Origin: Chimaeribacter californicus
Lineage (GTDB): Bacteria; Pseudomonadota; Gammaproteobacteria; Enterobacterales; Enterobacteriaceae
Direction of reading: 5' to 3'
Assembly: GCF_002858675.1 (NCBI RefSeq)
Contig: NZ_PJZF01000017.1
Coordinates: 49,182 to 113,181, forward strand
Length of the DNA stretch: 64,000 nt
A model generated the notes under the pieces. The model was not told the origin of the DNA. It searched no databases and saw only the letters and a program-made list of their open reading frames with translations. This document shows positions 25,921 to 34,626 of the stretch, in pieces (within the stretch, counting starts at the first letter, position 1; each line of letters starts with the position of its first letter). Made by a program: the position numbers and the translations under genes.

Positions 25921-27294
25921 TCAGAAACGGAATTTATTTTCAATTTGCTCTAATGAAAGCCCGCGGGTCTCGGGCAGGAATTTAAACAGCAGAATAAGCA
26001 TAATGACGTTAGTTGCCGCGAAAAATCCGAAGGTCATGCCGCCGCCATAGTGGTTCAACAGCAGTGGGAAAATGGATTGAATAATAAAGTCAAATATCCA
26101 CAGGCCGAAGACGGCGATCCCCATTCCCAGGCCACGCATACGCAGAGGATATATCTCTGCCAGCATCAACCAGAATACCGGGGCAATCCACCCCTGCATA
26201 AACACCAGGAACACCAGCATCAACCCGAGAATGATATAACTCGCCCCGGCGAAATTAGCGTGCACACTCTCAATGCCGTTTAGCGTTTCGGTATGGAAAA
26301 AGACCTTAAAAGAGACCCCAATCAGGATCAGGCTGAGGGTGACGCCGATCTGCCCGGTAAAGAACATTTTCCTGCGCGAGTGCTTGCCGATTAACAGCAT
26401 GCCCATCAGCGTGGCCAGAATAGAGACCACCCCGTTAGCGACCGCCCCGGTGACCGCTGCGGCATCCCCTAACCCTGTGGATTTCAATACTGTCGGCGCG
26501 TAATACATGATGGTATTCACCCCCGTGACACGCGTCGCCAGAACAATCATCAGGCCGATCAGGATGAGTTGTATTACCCAGGGTTTTTTAAGCTCCTCAA
26601 ACAGACTCATTTTGACGGAATCAATCTGGATGATTTTCTGAATCTCTTTGATTTCCTGCTGCACCTCGCCGGGTGACCGCAGCATTTCCAATACCTTAAC
26701 CGCTTTTTCCGTTTCTCCGCGCCGCATAAAGAAACGGGGTGACTCCGGCATCATCAGCATGCCGGCCCATAACAGCGCACCGGGCAGCGCGGGGATTGCC
26801 AGCATAATCCGCCAGTTATGGGACATTTCAGGGTAAAGATTGACGATGGCGGCATTCACCGTGTAGGCCAGAAACTGGCCGGTAACGATCATCAGCTCAT
26901 TGACGGTGACCAGACGTTCGCGCTGTTCGGGCCTTGCCAGTTCGGAAATGTAGATAGGGACGGTGACTGACGCACAGCCTACGGCCAGACCCAGCACAAA
27001 GCGCGCCACGATCATCGAGGGGACATCCCACGCGAAGGCTGTGCCGAGGGCGCCGAAAATAAAGATAGCGGCGACCCACAGTAAATTTTTGCGACGCCCC
27101 TGTTTATCAGAGAGGTAGCCGCCAAATAAAGAACCTAATGCCGCGCCAAATAACAGGAATGAGGTAATGAACCCTTCCTGGACAGGCGTCAGGCCAAGAT
27201 CGTACTTCATAAAAATAAGTGCACCGGATATGACGCCGGTATCATAGCCAAAGCAGAGTCCGCCGATGGTGGAAACCAGCGTAATAAATTTCAT
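25921..27294 (-). CDS. MFS sugar porter (SP family, IolT/GalP-like)
   Basis: 457 aa, 12 TMS sugar:H+ symporter. Family signatures are GGLCFGYDTGVISGA in TM1, GRRKNLLW after TM2, LGLAVGCASVTVPIYISELA in TM4-5, PESPRFFMRRG in the central loop and PETRGLSLEQIE at the C-terminus. The start is uncertain. MKFITLV at 27294 gives a normal length, but an in-frame ATG lies at 27405. Between them two 18-base repeats encode TCII units and carry TATAAT boxes. It is the first gene of the operon and probably imports an inositol- or hexose-like substrate. Confidence 0.88.
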   Translation of the reverse strand: MKFITLVSTIGGLCFGYDTGVISGALIFMKYDLGLTPVQEGFITSFLLFGAALGSLFGGYLSDKQGRRKNLLWVAAIFIFGALGTAFAWDVPSMIVARFVLGLAVGCASVTVPIYISELARPEQRERLVTVNELMIVTGQFLAYTVNAAIVNLYPEMSHNWRIMLAIPALPGALLWAGMLMMPESPRFFMRRGETEKAVKVLEMLRSPGEVQQEIKEIQKIIQIDSVKMSLFEELKKPWVIQLILIGLMIVLATRVTGVNTIMYYAPTVLKSTGLGDAAAVTGAVANGVVSILATLMGMLLIGKHSRRKMFFTGQIGVTLSLILIGVSFKVFFHTETLNGIESVHANFAGASYIILGLMLVFLVFMQGWIAPVFWLMLAEIYPLRMRGLGMGIAVFGLWIFDFIIQSIFPLLLNHYGGGMTFGFFAATNVIMLILLFKFLPETRGLSLEQIENKFRF

Positions 27295-28210
27295 TCGGTC
27301 AGGGTTTTTGCAGGTTGGTTCTATTATACAGGTCAGTTTTATTATACATGTTACTACCCCGTCTGGTTTTAAGGTGTGAACCGGCATAGGTGTCTTAAAT
27401 GTCATCAAGGTGCCGCCTGTGGGCTTATTCTTTCATCAGGTAATAAAGGCCACGCACTAAAATCAGGCCGCTTTTTCAGAAGGAGAAAACGCCTGTCTGT
27501 TTTATCTGTGGTTGATCCCTTGTTTATTAGGCTCCGGCAATTGATGAAACAAGATTACATCGAATTGAAAATAAAAAACCATTCTCAGTGATGGTGAAAT
27601 TTTCATACCGTGCTGAAGATCAATCTTTTACATTAAGAAGGCCGGTTTAAGTGATGTGAGTCACAAGCGCAAAGTTAATAATTGATTTAGCAAGAATGAA
27701 GATATTTCCCGTCACTCTATTTTCTTCACTACACCTCGTTTTTATGGGGTGCAAACCTGTACCTGTAAAATCATTATTCCGTTTTTATCAATGAAATTGA
27801 GTGAATATCAGTATCATGGCCACCCCCTGCCTGAAATAGCAGGCCTTTTATGCCGCTGTAAATTTGCCGGCCTTACTTATACTGTTTTGAGGAGAAATCG
27901 CCTTTTTCTGCTTTTTTATCCACGCGATTAATGCGCCTTTTTCCGGGCGCTGCCACTGCTTTTTTGACCTGTTTTTTTTCAGGCAAGAGAGGCCAAAAGC
28001 AGAAAGGATTTTTCATAGAAGTAAAAATGTGACCCAGATCATAAATAACAAGCCGTAAAATTTCCGCAAAGCACAAATCATACTTTTTGGTATAAATAAA
28101 TTCACCAAATTGTTATAAATCAGTAAATTAAATTTTACTAAAAAGCAAATTTGATGACTACTGCCCAGGGTGGTAGTGCAAGAATAGCGTTGAACATTAA
28201 GGGAGAAACC
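27295..28210. other. Divergent control region between MFS operon and AraC gene
   Basis: About 0.9 kb, AT-rich, with no coding sequence I can support. It contains the paired TATAAT repeats near 27318-27350, the palindrome TGTGA-G-TCACA at 27655-27665, a CCTGC/GCAGG stem followed by CTTTTAT near 27826-27852, pyrimidine-rich tracts at 27895-27980, and a CRP-like site at 28028-28043. Short open frames here have no ribosome sites. Confidence 0.5.
28028..28043. promoter_or_regulatory. CRP-like binding site
   Basis: TGTGA-CCCAGA-TCATA: 9/10 match to TGTGA-N6-TCACA with correct spacing, between the AraC gene and the divergent MFS operon. It implies catabolite control of the operon. Confidence 0.5.
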
Positions 28211-29080
28211 ATGCTGACATTCTGTGTGAATGAACATCCCGCGTCGGGCGGATATGAGAATGGCTTCAGACCCAGGTTGATGTTTATCTGTAAAGCTGAG
28301 GGCCACGAGGCCGCGATCCCCCGGGTTATGCATAAACATGACGAGCGTTTCGAATTGCTGTTTATTATGCAGGGCAGCGGGATGTATAACATCGACGGGC
28401 GGGGTTACCCGGTAAAACAGGGGGATTTACTGCTGTTTAATGCCGGTATTCTGCATGATGAAAACCCTTATCCCTCTGATGATTTGCTGATATTCAGCTG
28501 CGGGGTCGAACAGCTGAAGTTTGAAGGGTTGCCCTTAAATACGCTGACACCCCGCGGTCATGTTGCTGTGATGCCGGGTGGAGAACATTATGATGAAATC
28601 CGGCATATTTTTTATCAGATGTGGCATCACATCAACAGTAATAAACCTTACTCCGGCGATATAGCCAACAGCCTGTTGAGTGTATTACTTCTTATGTGCC
28701 GGGGGCTCTGGATTGAGAATCGCCAGGCATGTGAAAACCCTACTCTGGCATTGGGACAGAAAATTAAAGACTTTATTGATGCGCACTACAAAGATGAACT
28801 TTCTTTTACGTCTATCACCTCAACGCTGGAGATGAACCGGTTTTATCTGGCCCATATTTTTAAGGCCTTTTCCGGTTATTCCCCCAAACAGTACCAGACC
28901 CGGCGGCGTATTGGCGAAGCGCAATCCCTGTTATTGAGCACGGATTTAGGCGTAACGGAAGTGGCCAATGCAGTAGGCTACGATAACGTAAATAATTTCC
29001 ACCGGATATTTCATAACCTGGTGGGAATCCCCCCGGCACGTTATAAAAAGTTTTGGTTAACCGGCCAGGTAAAAAGCTGA
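28211..29080 (+). CDS. AraC-family transcriptional regulator
   Basis: 289 aa. The N-terminal cupin sensor domain (about 35-110) has MHKHDERFELLFIMQGSG; the C-terminal double HTH (about 185-283) has NRFYLAHIFKAFSGYSPKQYQTRRRIGEAQSLL and VTEVANAVGYDNVNNFHRIFHNLVGIPPARYKK. Start 28211 follows AAGGGAGAAACC; 20 further upstream codons lack a ribosome site. It is divergent from the MFS/MocA/EIIA/isomerase operon and is the likely sugar-responsive activator. Confidence 0.92.
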   Translation: MLTFCVNEHPASGGYENGFRPRLMFICKAEGHEAAIPRVMHKHDERFELLFIMQGSGMYNIDGRGYPVKQGDLLLFNAGILHDENPYPSDDLLIFSCGVEQLKFEGLPLNTLTPRGHVAVMPGGEHYDEIRHIFYQMWHHINSNKPYSGDIANSLLSVLLLMCRGLWIENRQACENPTLALGQKIKDFIDAHYKDELSFTSITSTLEMNRFYLAHIFKAFSGYSPKQYQTRRRIGEAQSLLLSTDLGVTEVANAVGYDNVNNFHRIFHNLVGIPPARYKKFWLTGQVKS

Positions 29081-29090
29081 CGATGGCGGC

Positions 29091-29120
29091 CCCCTGATAC
29101 CGCTTTCGCGATATCAGGGG
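29091..29120. terminator. Hairpin between convergent AraC and GH15 genes
   Basis: CCCCTGATA (29091-29099) pairs with TATCAGGGG (29112-29120), a 9-bp perfect stem. No clear T-run. Confidence 0.55.
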
Positions 29121-29131
29121 AACAGGCCGGG

Positions 29132-31018
29132 TCAGCGGTAATGTTTCCCGTTGGCTAAACACCCGAGCCAGAAAGATTCCGGGTCGGTATCTGAAGGGTT
29201 CCGGCTGACGGCGGAAATGGTGTGGGATGCACAGATCACGGAGAGATGGCTCAGCCCCTGCGGCATATTCCCGCAGCATTTCTTTTTGCGGACGTTATAC
29301 ATCTCGCTCATGATGCCGGCGTTTTTCCCCTGGCTCAGGGTTTCCAGCACCACCTGCATCGCGTGTTCCCCCTCCTCCTGCCGGCCCAGCACCGTGAGCG
29401 CTTCTGCCATCCAGAGCGCACAGGCGATAAAGGTATTCTCCTCTTTTTGCACGTCGGAATAACGGTAGATCATCATGTCATCCGTTCCCAGCTCCTCCCG
29501 CAACGCCTCCAGGGTGCTGAGCATCCGCGCTTCAGAGACCTGCCGCCCATACTGGTGCATCAGCGCCACGGAGGCATCCAGCCTTGTGGTGCCGGCCCAG
29601 AAGGTGTACGCCCGGCGAGCTTCTGACCAGCAGTGGGTCTCGATCCAGTCCCGGATGCGATCGCGCTCGCGCTCCCAGCGTTTGCGCCAGGTGGATTCGA
29701 TATAGCCGCCGTTTGCCAGGCGCACCGCCTGATCCAGCGCCACCCAGCAGGCCATTTTTGACTGGGTATAATGCTGCATCTCCGGCAGTTCCCAGATCCC
29801 GGAATCCTTTTGCAGCCAGGTATCCGCGCAGCGGTTTGCCAGGTGGGTCAGCAACCGGGCGGTATTCAGATCCAGCACATGCCCCGCCTCGGTAAAGCGC
29901 GCGGCGGTGTCCAGCACATCGCCGTAGTTGCAGAGCTGAAGCTGATCGGCTGCATTATTCCCCAGGCGCACCGGCTGCGCCCCGCGGTACCCTTGCACCG
30001 GCACAAAGGTCTCTTCCGGTACTTTTGTGCCGTCCAGCCGGAAGCAGGTGCGCAGCTCGCCGCCGTTGGCGTTCAGCGCCGCGGCCAGCCAGGAGAAGGC
30101 GGCTTTGCAGTCTTCCAGCGCGCCGATATAGATAAAGGATTTAATGATCATGCAGGAATCACGTACCCAGGCATAGCGGTAGTCGTAATTCTTATCATTG
30201 CCCTCACCTTCGGGCAGGCCCATGGTCGCGGCCGCCGCCAGCGCGCCGGTGGGTGAATACCAGAGGAATTTCAGCGCCAGCGCGGAACGCCGGACATCCT
30301 CCTGATATTTTCCTTCATAACACAAGCCGTCGACCCAGCTGCGCCAGGCGAGGTCGCTGGTCTCGATGCGCTCATCAATCCGCTCCAGACTGGGTACCGC
30401 CAGCGGCTGATCTTCCGTGACCAGCAGTGCCGCCAGGTAGCGTTCGCCCGCGGCCACGGTGAACACCGCCTGCATCCCTTCGTCGTCACAGGTGCCGTTA
30501 TCGTTAATCACTTCGGTCGCCCGCAGCATCATCAGCAATTTGCCCACATTCCAGACGGTACCCTGGGAGGTATGGTGTGCCCAGGGCCGCCGGGTCTCGG
30601 CGGCGGTGCCGATCTGCAGCCGTAATGAGACCGGCACGCTGCCCTCCAGCCCCTCAATCCGGCGCGCCAGCTCATTCCAGGGCAACGGGCCGGCCAGCGT
30701 GCTGTTCACCGACTCGGTGATCTTTATCCGCCCACCGGCGGTTTCATACAGGGTTTCCAGCACATTACTGTTTTCCCGGTAGTGCCGGGTCATGCGGTAT
30801 GGCTCATCCGGGATTATCTGAAAATAGCCGCCATGCCCGCCATCCAGCAGCCGATCGAACAGCGGCGGTGAGTCCAGATCGGGCACACACCACCAGTCCA
30901 CTGACCCGTCCGGCGAGATCAGTGCCACCGTCCGCCCCTCACCCACGGCGGTATAATCCCCCAGGTCGCAGAACCCTTCGCTGTCCCTGAATTCGTCCAT
31001 ATCGTGCTGCTTCAACAT
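29132..31018 (-). CDS. GH15 family glucoamylase/trehalase-like glycoside hydrolase
   Basis: 628-aa cytoplasmic GH15 protein without signal peptide. The N-terminal beta-sandwich domain begins LGDYTAVGEGRTVALISPDGSVDWWCVPDLDSPPLFDRLLD. The (alpha/alpha)6 catalytic barrel has GNDKNYDYRYAWVRD, the catalytic-Glu region KDSGIWELPEMQHYTQSKMACWVALDQA and the final EMYNVRKK..GNMPQGLSHLSVI. It probably releases glucose from alpha-glucans or alpha-glucosides. ATG 31018 follows AAGGACATAAGT; 35 extra upstream codons lack a site. It is divergent from a GlgX-type debranching enzyme, suggesting a joint role in glucan turnover. Confidence 0.9.
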   Translation of the reverse strand: MLKQHDMDEFRDSEGFCDLGDYTAVGEGRTVALISPDGSVDWWCVPDLDSPPLFDRLLDGGHGGYFQIIPDEPYRMTRHYRENSNVLETLYETAGGRIKITESVNSTLAGPLPWNELARRIEGLEGSVPVSLRLQIGTAAETRRPWAHHTSQGTVWNVGKLLMMLRATEVINDNGTCDDEGMQAVFTVAAGERYLAALLVTEDQPLAVPSLERIDERIETSDLAWRSWVDGLCYEGKYQEDVRRSALALKFLWYSPTGALAAAATMGLPEGEGNDKNYDYRYAWVRDSCMIIKSFIYIGALEDCKAAFSWLAAALNANGGELRTCFRLDGTKVPEETFVPVQGYRGAQPVRLGNNAADQLQLCNYGDVLDTAARFTEAGHVLDLNTARLLTHLANRCADTWLQKDSGIWELPEMQHYTQSKMACWVALDQAVRLANGGYIESTWRKRWERERDRIRDWIETHCWSEARRAYTFWAGTTRLDASVALMHQYGRQVSEARMLSTLEALREELGTDDMMIYRYSDVQKEENTFIACALWMAEALTVLGRQEEGEHAMQVVLETLSQGKNAGIMSEMYNVRKKKCCGNMPQGLSHLSVICASHTISAVSRNPSDTDPESFWLGCLANGKHYR

Positions 31019-31353
31019 ACTTATGTCCTTACCATTCAAGCAAAAGACCTGAATTCCGGCCTGTACATCACAGTACGTCTGTACTGCCCTCTGCTGCCTG
31101 AGCGGCAGCCTGCCTTGCCACACTGCCCGGCAACACCGTGTGACAGCGTCACCTCACTTTTTGCAGCATGGTCTATGATTGATTGGCATACGCAGCATCC
31201 CGACGCAGAATCAACCACTTGCCGGCCTACCTACAGCATAGTCAAGGATTGATGACACCGAAATTTCCTGCCGCACATCGCTGTCGTGTCAAAACGCTGA
31301 CGTACTCACCATTGCAGTGCAGAAAAGTCCGTACTTTCAAGAAAGAGGAAAGC
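31019..31353. other. Divergent promoter region, GH15 / glgX-like
   Basis: 335 bases between two divergent genes. It holds the palindrome CAGTAC-GTCT-GTACTG at 31071-31086 with a third GTAC at 31063-31066, and GTGAC-AGC-GTCAC near 31140-31152. The open frame running through it into the glgX-like gene lacks a ribosome site and is not treated as coding. Confidence 0.5.
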
Positions 31354-33426
31354 ATGTCAAACGATAAGCCTTTTGAAATCACTTCAGGGTCCGGCCAGGT
31401 GCTGGGTGCCAATTTTGATGGCCAGGGTGTAAATTTTGCGATTTTTTCCGCGCATGCCGAGCGCATTGAGCTTTGTCTTTACGATCCCAGTGGAAAAACC
31501 GAAATTGCCCGGCTGGAACTGCCGGAATACACGCATGAAGTCTGGCATGGCTATGTGCCGGGCCTGAAACCGGGCGCGCTTTACGGCTACCGGGTTTACG
31601 GCCCTTACGATCCGGAGAACGGCCACCGGTTTAACCCTAATAAACTGCTGATTGACCCTTACGCGCGCGAGCTGGCCGGCGACATTGAATGGAATGAGGC
31701 GCATTTTGCCTATGATTTGTTGCACGAAGATAAAGACCTGACCTTCGACACCCGTGACAGCGCCCCCTTTACGCCGAAATGCCGGGTGATCGACCCCGGC
31801 AACCCCTGGCAGGAGACGCGCCGCCCGGCGATCCCCTGGTCAGACACGGTCATCTACGAAACCCATGTAAAGGGGTTTACGCAGCGCAATTCCGCCCTGC
31901 CGCGCGAGCTTCGCGGTACCTTTGAGGGCATGGGCCATAAAGCCTCGGTGGAATACATCAAAAGCCTCGGCATCACCTCTGTGGAGTTGCTGCCCGTGCA
32001 CTGGTTCCCGGACGACCAGCACCTGCTCGACCGCGGGCTGAAAAATTTCTGGGGCTATAACACCCTGGGCTTCTTCGCCCCCGCCTCGCGCTATTACGGG
32101 CCGAACGGCATCCAGGGGTTCCGTGACATGGTACGGTCGTTCCATGATGCCGGCATCGAGGTGATCCTGGACGTGGTCTACAACCACACGGCGGAAGGCA
32201 ATGAACTCGGCCCAACCCTGTCGTTCAAGGGCATCGACAACTTCTCCTATTACCGCACCCTGCCCGAGCAGCACCGCTACTACATCAACGACACCGGCAC
32301 CGGTAACACGGTGAACACCTCACACCCGCGGGTATTGCAGATGATCATGGATTCGCTGCGTTACTGGGCAGAGTCGATGCACATCGACGGCTTCCGCTTC
32401 GACCTCGGCACCATCCTCGGCCGCGAGCCGGAAGGCTTCGACCAGCGCAGCGGCTTTTTCGACGCGATGATGCAAGACCCGGTGCTCTCAAAACTGAAGC
32501 TGATCGGTGAACCCTGGGACATCGGCCCCGGCGGCTACCAGGTCGGCGGCTTCCCGCCGGGCTGGGCCGAATGGAATGACAAATACCGCGACACGGTGCG
32601 CGAATACTGGAAAGGTGACAACGTCACGACCGATTTTGCCGCCCGCCTGCTGGGTTCCGGCGACCTCTACGACCAGCGCGGCCGCCGCCCGTGGGCAAGC
32701 GTCAACTTCGTCACCGCCCATGACGGTTTTACGCTCAACGATCTGGTGTCGTACAACGACAAACATAACGAGGCGAACGGCGAAGAGAATAACGACGGCC
32801 ATAATCACAACCGCTCTTACAACTACGGCGCGGAAGGGCCAACCCCTGACAAAGGCATCAATGCGGTGCGCGAGCGCCAGAAGCGTAATTTCCTCGCCAC
32901 GCTGTTCTTCTCCCACGGCACGCCGATGCTGCTGGCGGGTGACGAGTTCGGCCGTAGCCAGCAAGGCAACAACAACGGCTATTGCCAGGACAGCGAGATC
33001 TCCTGGATCCACTGGGACGATCTGTCGGAAAGCGCGCTGGCGCTGCGCGAGTTCACCCGCCGGATCCTGAGCCTGCGCGCGCAGCAGCCGTTGCTGCGCC
33101 GCGAGAACTGGCGCGACGGCATGGACATCAAGTGGTTCAATGCCGGGGGCGGCTTCCAGCGGGAGGAGCAGTGGGACGAAGGCTCAACGATTGGCGTTTA
33201 TATCAACCGCCCCGACCTTGAGTCGCAAGAGGGTGTCTGGCACGACATGCTGATGCTGTTCAACCCGTTTGAAGGCAACGTGCCGTTCCGCATTCCGCAG
33301 TTCGGCGAAGGGGGCTGGGTGCTGGAGCTGTCCACCTCGGACACCGCGCAACCCGGGATTGTGATCACCAAAGAGAAGGATTTCGACCTGGAAGGCCGCA
33401 GCCTGGCGCTGTTCAGAAGGCCATAA
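31354..33426 (+). CDS. GlgX-type glycogen debranching enzyme (GH13 isoamylase family)
   Basis: 690 aa. The N-terminal CBM48/isoamylase N domain (about 10-105: GANFDGQGVNFAIFSAHAERIELCLYD) is followed by the GH13 barrel with DVVYNHTAEG, nucleophile Asp350 in IDGFRFDLGT, acid/base Glu386 in LIGEPWD and Asp457 in TAHDGFTL, and a C-terminal beta-domain. It hydrolyses alpha-1,6 branches in limit dextrin or glycogen. ATG 31354 follows AAAGAGGAAAGC. It is not in a glgBXCAP operon: it stands alone, divergent from GH15, so it may be a paralogue of housekeeping GlgX with a stress or storage-glucan role. Confidence 0.92.
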   Translation: MSNDKPFEITSGSGQVLGANFDGQGVNFAIFSAHAERIELCLYDPSGKTEIARLELPEYTHEVWHGYVPGLKPGALYGYRVYGPYDPENGHRFNPNKLLIDPYARELAGDIEWNEAHFAYDLLHEDKDLTFDTRDSAPFTPKCRVIDPGNPWQETRRPAIPWSDTVIYETHVKGFTQRNSALPRELRGTFEGMGHKASVEYIKSLGITSVELLPVHWFPDDQHLLDRGLKNFWGYNTLGFFAPASRYYGPNGIQGFRDMVRSFHDAGIEVILDVVYNHTAEGNELGPTLSFKGIDNFSYYRTLPEQHRYYINDTGTGNTVNTSHPRVLQMIMDSLRYWAESMHIDGFRFDLGTILGREPEGFDQRSGFFDAMMQDPVLSKLKLIGEPWDIGPGGYQVGGFPPGWAEWNDKYRDTVREYWKGDNVTTDFAARLLGSGDLYDQRGRRPWASVNFVTAHDGFTLNDLVSYNDKHNEANGEENNDGHNHNRSYNYGAEGPTPDKGINAVRERQKRNFLATLFFSHGTPMLLAGDEFGRSQQGNNNGYCQDSEISWIHWDDLSESALALREFTRRILSLRAQQPLLRRENWRDGMDIKWFNAGGGFQREEQWDEGSTIGVYINRPDLESQEGVWHDMLMLFNPFEGNVPFRIPQFGEGGWVLELSTSDTAQPGIVITKEKDFDLEGRSLALFRRP

Positions 33427-33442
33427 CCGCCGCTAAACAACC

Positions 33443-33479
33443 GGCCGCGCCCTATTAAAAGGCGCGGCCTGTTTATTGT
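33443..33479 (+). terminator. Intrinsic terminator of the glgX-like gene
   Basis: GGCCGCGCC (33443-33451) pairs with GGCGCGGCC (33461-33469), followed by TGTTTATTGT, 17 bases after the stop. Confidence 0.8.
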
Positions 33480-33712
33480 GCCGGTCATCGTTGTTTTTCT
33501 GAAAATCCGGCATTAAAACCGGCCGCCACCCTATCCTCCCTTTTGCCGTGCCTTTAGCCCTTTATGCTGTGCCAAATTGTACAGTTGTTCAATTTGATTA
33601 AAATCAACCCTTCCGCTGATGACGATTGCCTGCGGGTTATTAGCGGCCTATTTTACTTGCTGAATTTACAATGCACAGGATTATGCAAATTCCCTATTAT
33701 ATGGAGATAAAA

Positions 33713-34426
33713 ATGGGAGCATCTGATTACCTGAGGGCAAAATTTCAACGCGAGAGGCATTTAGCCCTGAGTTTACAAAATGGATTTAACAGCGTAATGC
33801 AATCCGCTGAAGAGGTTTCTTCTACCATATACTCTGGTGTAGAACGCTTAAGTTGGTACTCCTCCTGCTTTATCCCGGGTTACGATAATGTGTGTAAAGA
33901 ATTGCTCTCTGAAGAGTTAAGGACATTCTATTCAATTAACTCTCTTTTTAAACACCACGATATCATCAGGCATATGCTTTTTTTATACTTTCAGTCAGTA
34001 TGTGAAGATATAAAAGAAGGGAACCCAGGCGGCGCTGCCCGTAAATTACTTTCTAACAGCACTTACCTTGCCGGCAGCACATACACCGCAAAGATGACAC
34101 GTCATGCTTTTGCTTATTCACTTTCTGCTGCGCTGGCGCAATCAGAGATAATACAAAAAACGGTAGTCCAGAGACTGGCAGCTAAAACGCATATAGCGGT
34201 TCAGGCGTTACATCTCTATGGCTTTCAGCAAAAAGCTGTATTATCCGCCAGAAAGTTGAAAGCGGCAGACCCAGACTATTATTGGATACTTTATCAGGCA
34301 AACATGGAAATGCTCTATTATTTTATTGAACCCGCTCTTGCTGAAATAATGAATAAAGTAAAACAAGGGACTTTTAATAACCTGGATGAGTTAACTTCCT
34401 TCATCAGGGGAAAATACGATGTTTAA
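33713..34426 (+). CDS. Unknown 237-aa protein, candidate Hcp-linked T6SS effector
   Basis: Not recognised. 237 aa, mainly helical, no signal peptide; contains an amphipathic Ala/Ser/Thr-rich stretch (about 108-147) and an aromatic-rich helix (about 186-212, YYWILYQANMEMLYYFIEPAL). ATG 33713 follows GGAGATAAAA; ATG 33671 is an unsupported upstream alternative. The DNA is clearly more AT-rich than the flanking glgX and fucI-like genes. Its last eight bases overlap a 59-aa membrane protein gene, and an hcp gene follows. Effector, immunity protein and Hcp carrier are often grouped this way, so an antibacterial cargo protein, perhaps a pore-former like the Ssp6-type effectors of Enterobacteriaceae, is plausible but unproven. 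Confidence 0.7.
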   Translation: MGASDYLRAKFQRERHLALSLQNGFNSVMQSAEEVSSTIYSGVERLSWYSSCFIPGYDNVCKELLSEELRTFYSINSLFKHHDIIRHMLFLYFQSVCEDIKEGNPGGAARKLLSNSTYLAGSTYTAKMTRHAFAYSLSAALAQSEIIQKTVVQRLAAKTHIAVQALHLYGFQQKAVLSARKLKAADPDYYWILYQANMEMLYYFIEPALAEIMNKVKQGTFNNLDELTSFIRGKYDV

Positions 34427-34598
34427 AATCCTGATATCGCTGGCCATCGAATTCTTACTCATGCCAGTTTTAATCATTTCTTTCGGACTGCTGTGGCTAC
34501 ATACTTTCCCTGAATACTGGGGGCGGTTAATGCTCGCCTCTGTTTTCTTTGTACTTTGGCTATATTGTAAAATCATTGTGAAGTTCGAAAAATTCTAG
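34419..34598 (+). CDS. Small 59-aa membrane protein, candidate immunity protein
   Basis: Short open frame of 59 codons: MFKILISLAIEFLLMPVLII continues into a second hydrophobic span (about residues 36-53, LMLASVFFVLWLYCKIIV) and ends basic. Two transmembrane helices are predicted by eye. It starts eight bases before the stop of the 237-aa gene with GGGGAAAATACG just upstream, so translation is coupled. A small inner-membrane protein directly after a putative toxin and before hcp fits an immunity protein against a membrane-acting effector. It has no recognised family. Confidence 0.7.
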   Translation: MFKILISLAIEFLLMPVLIISFGLLWLHTFPEYWGRLMLASVFFVLWLYCKIIVKFEKF

Positions 34599-34626
34599 AA
34601 CCCCCACTAAACGAAAAGGATAAAAA

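Noticed and set aside
27655..27665. TGTGA-G-TCACA as a CRP site
   Set aside because: The half-sites are perfect but only one base apart; CRP needs six. It may be another operator, but not CRP.
27376..27931. Short open frames between the MFS and AraC genes
   Set aside because: Each lacks a ribosome site and family resemblance; composition looks like control DNA.
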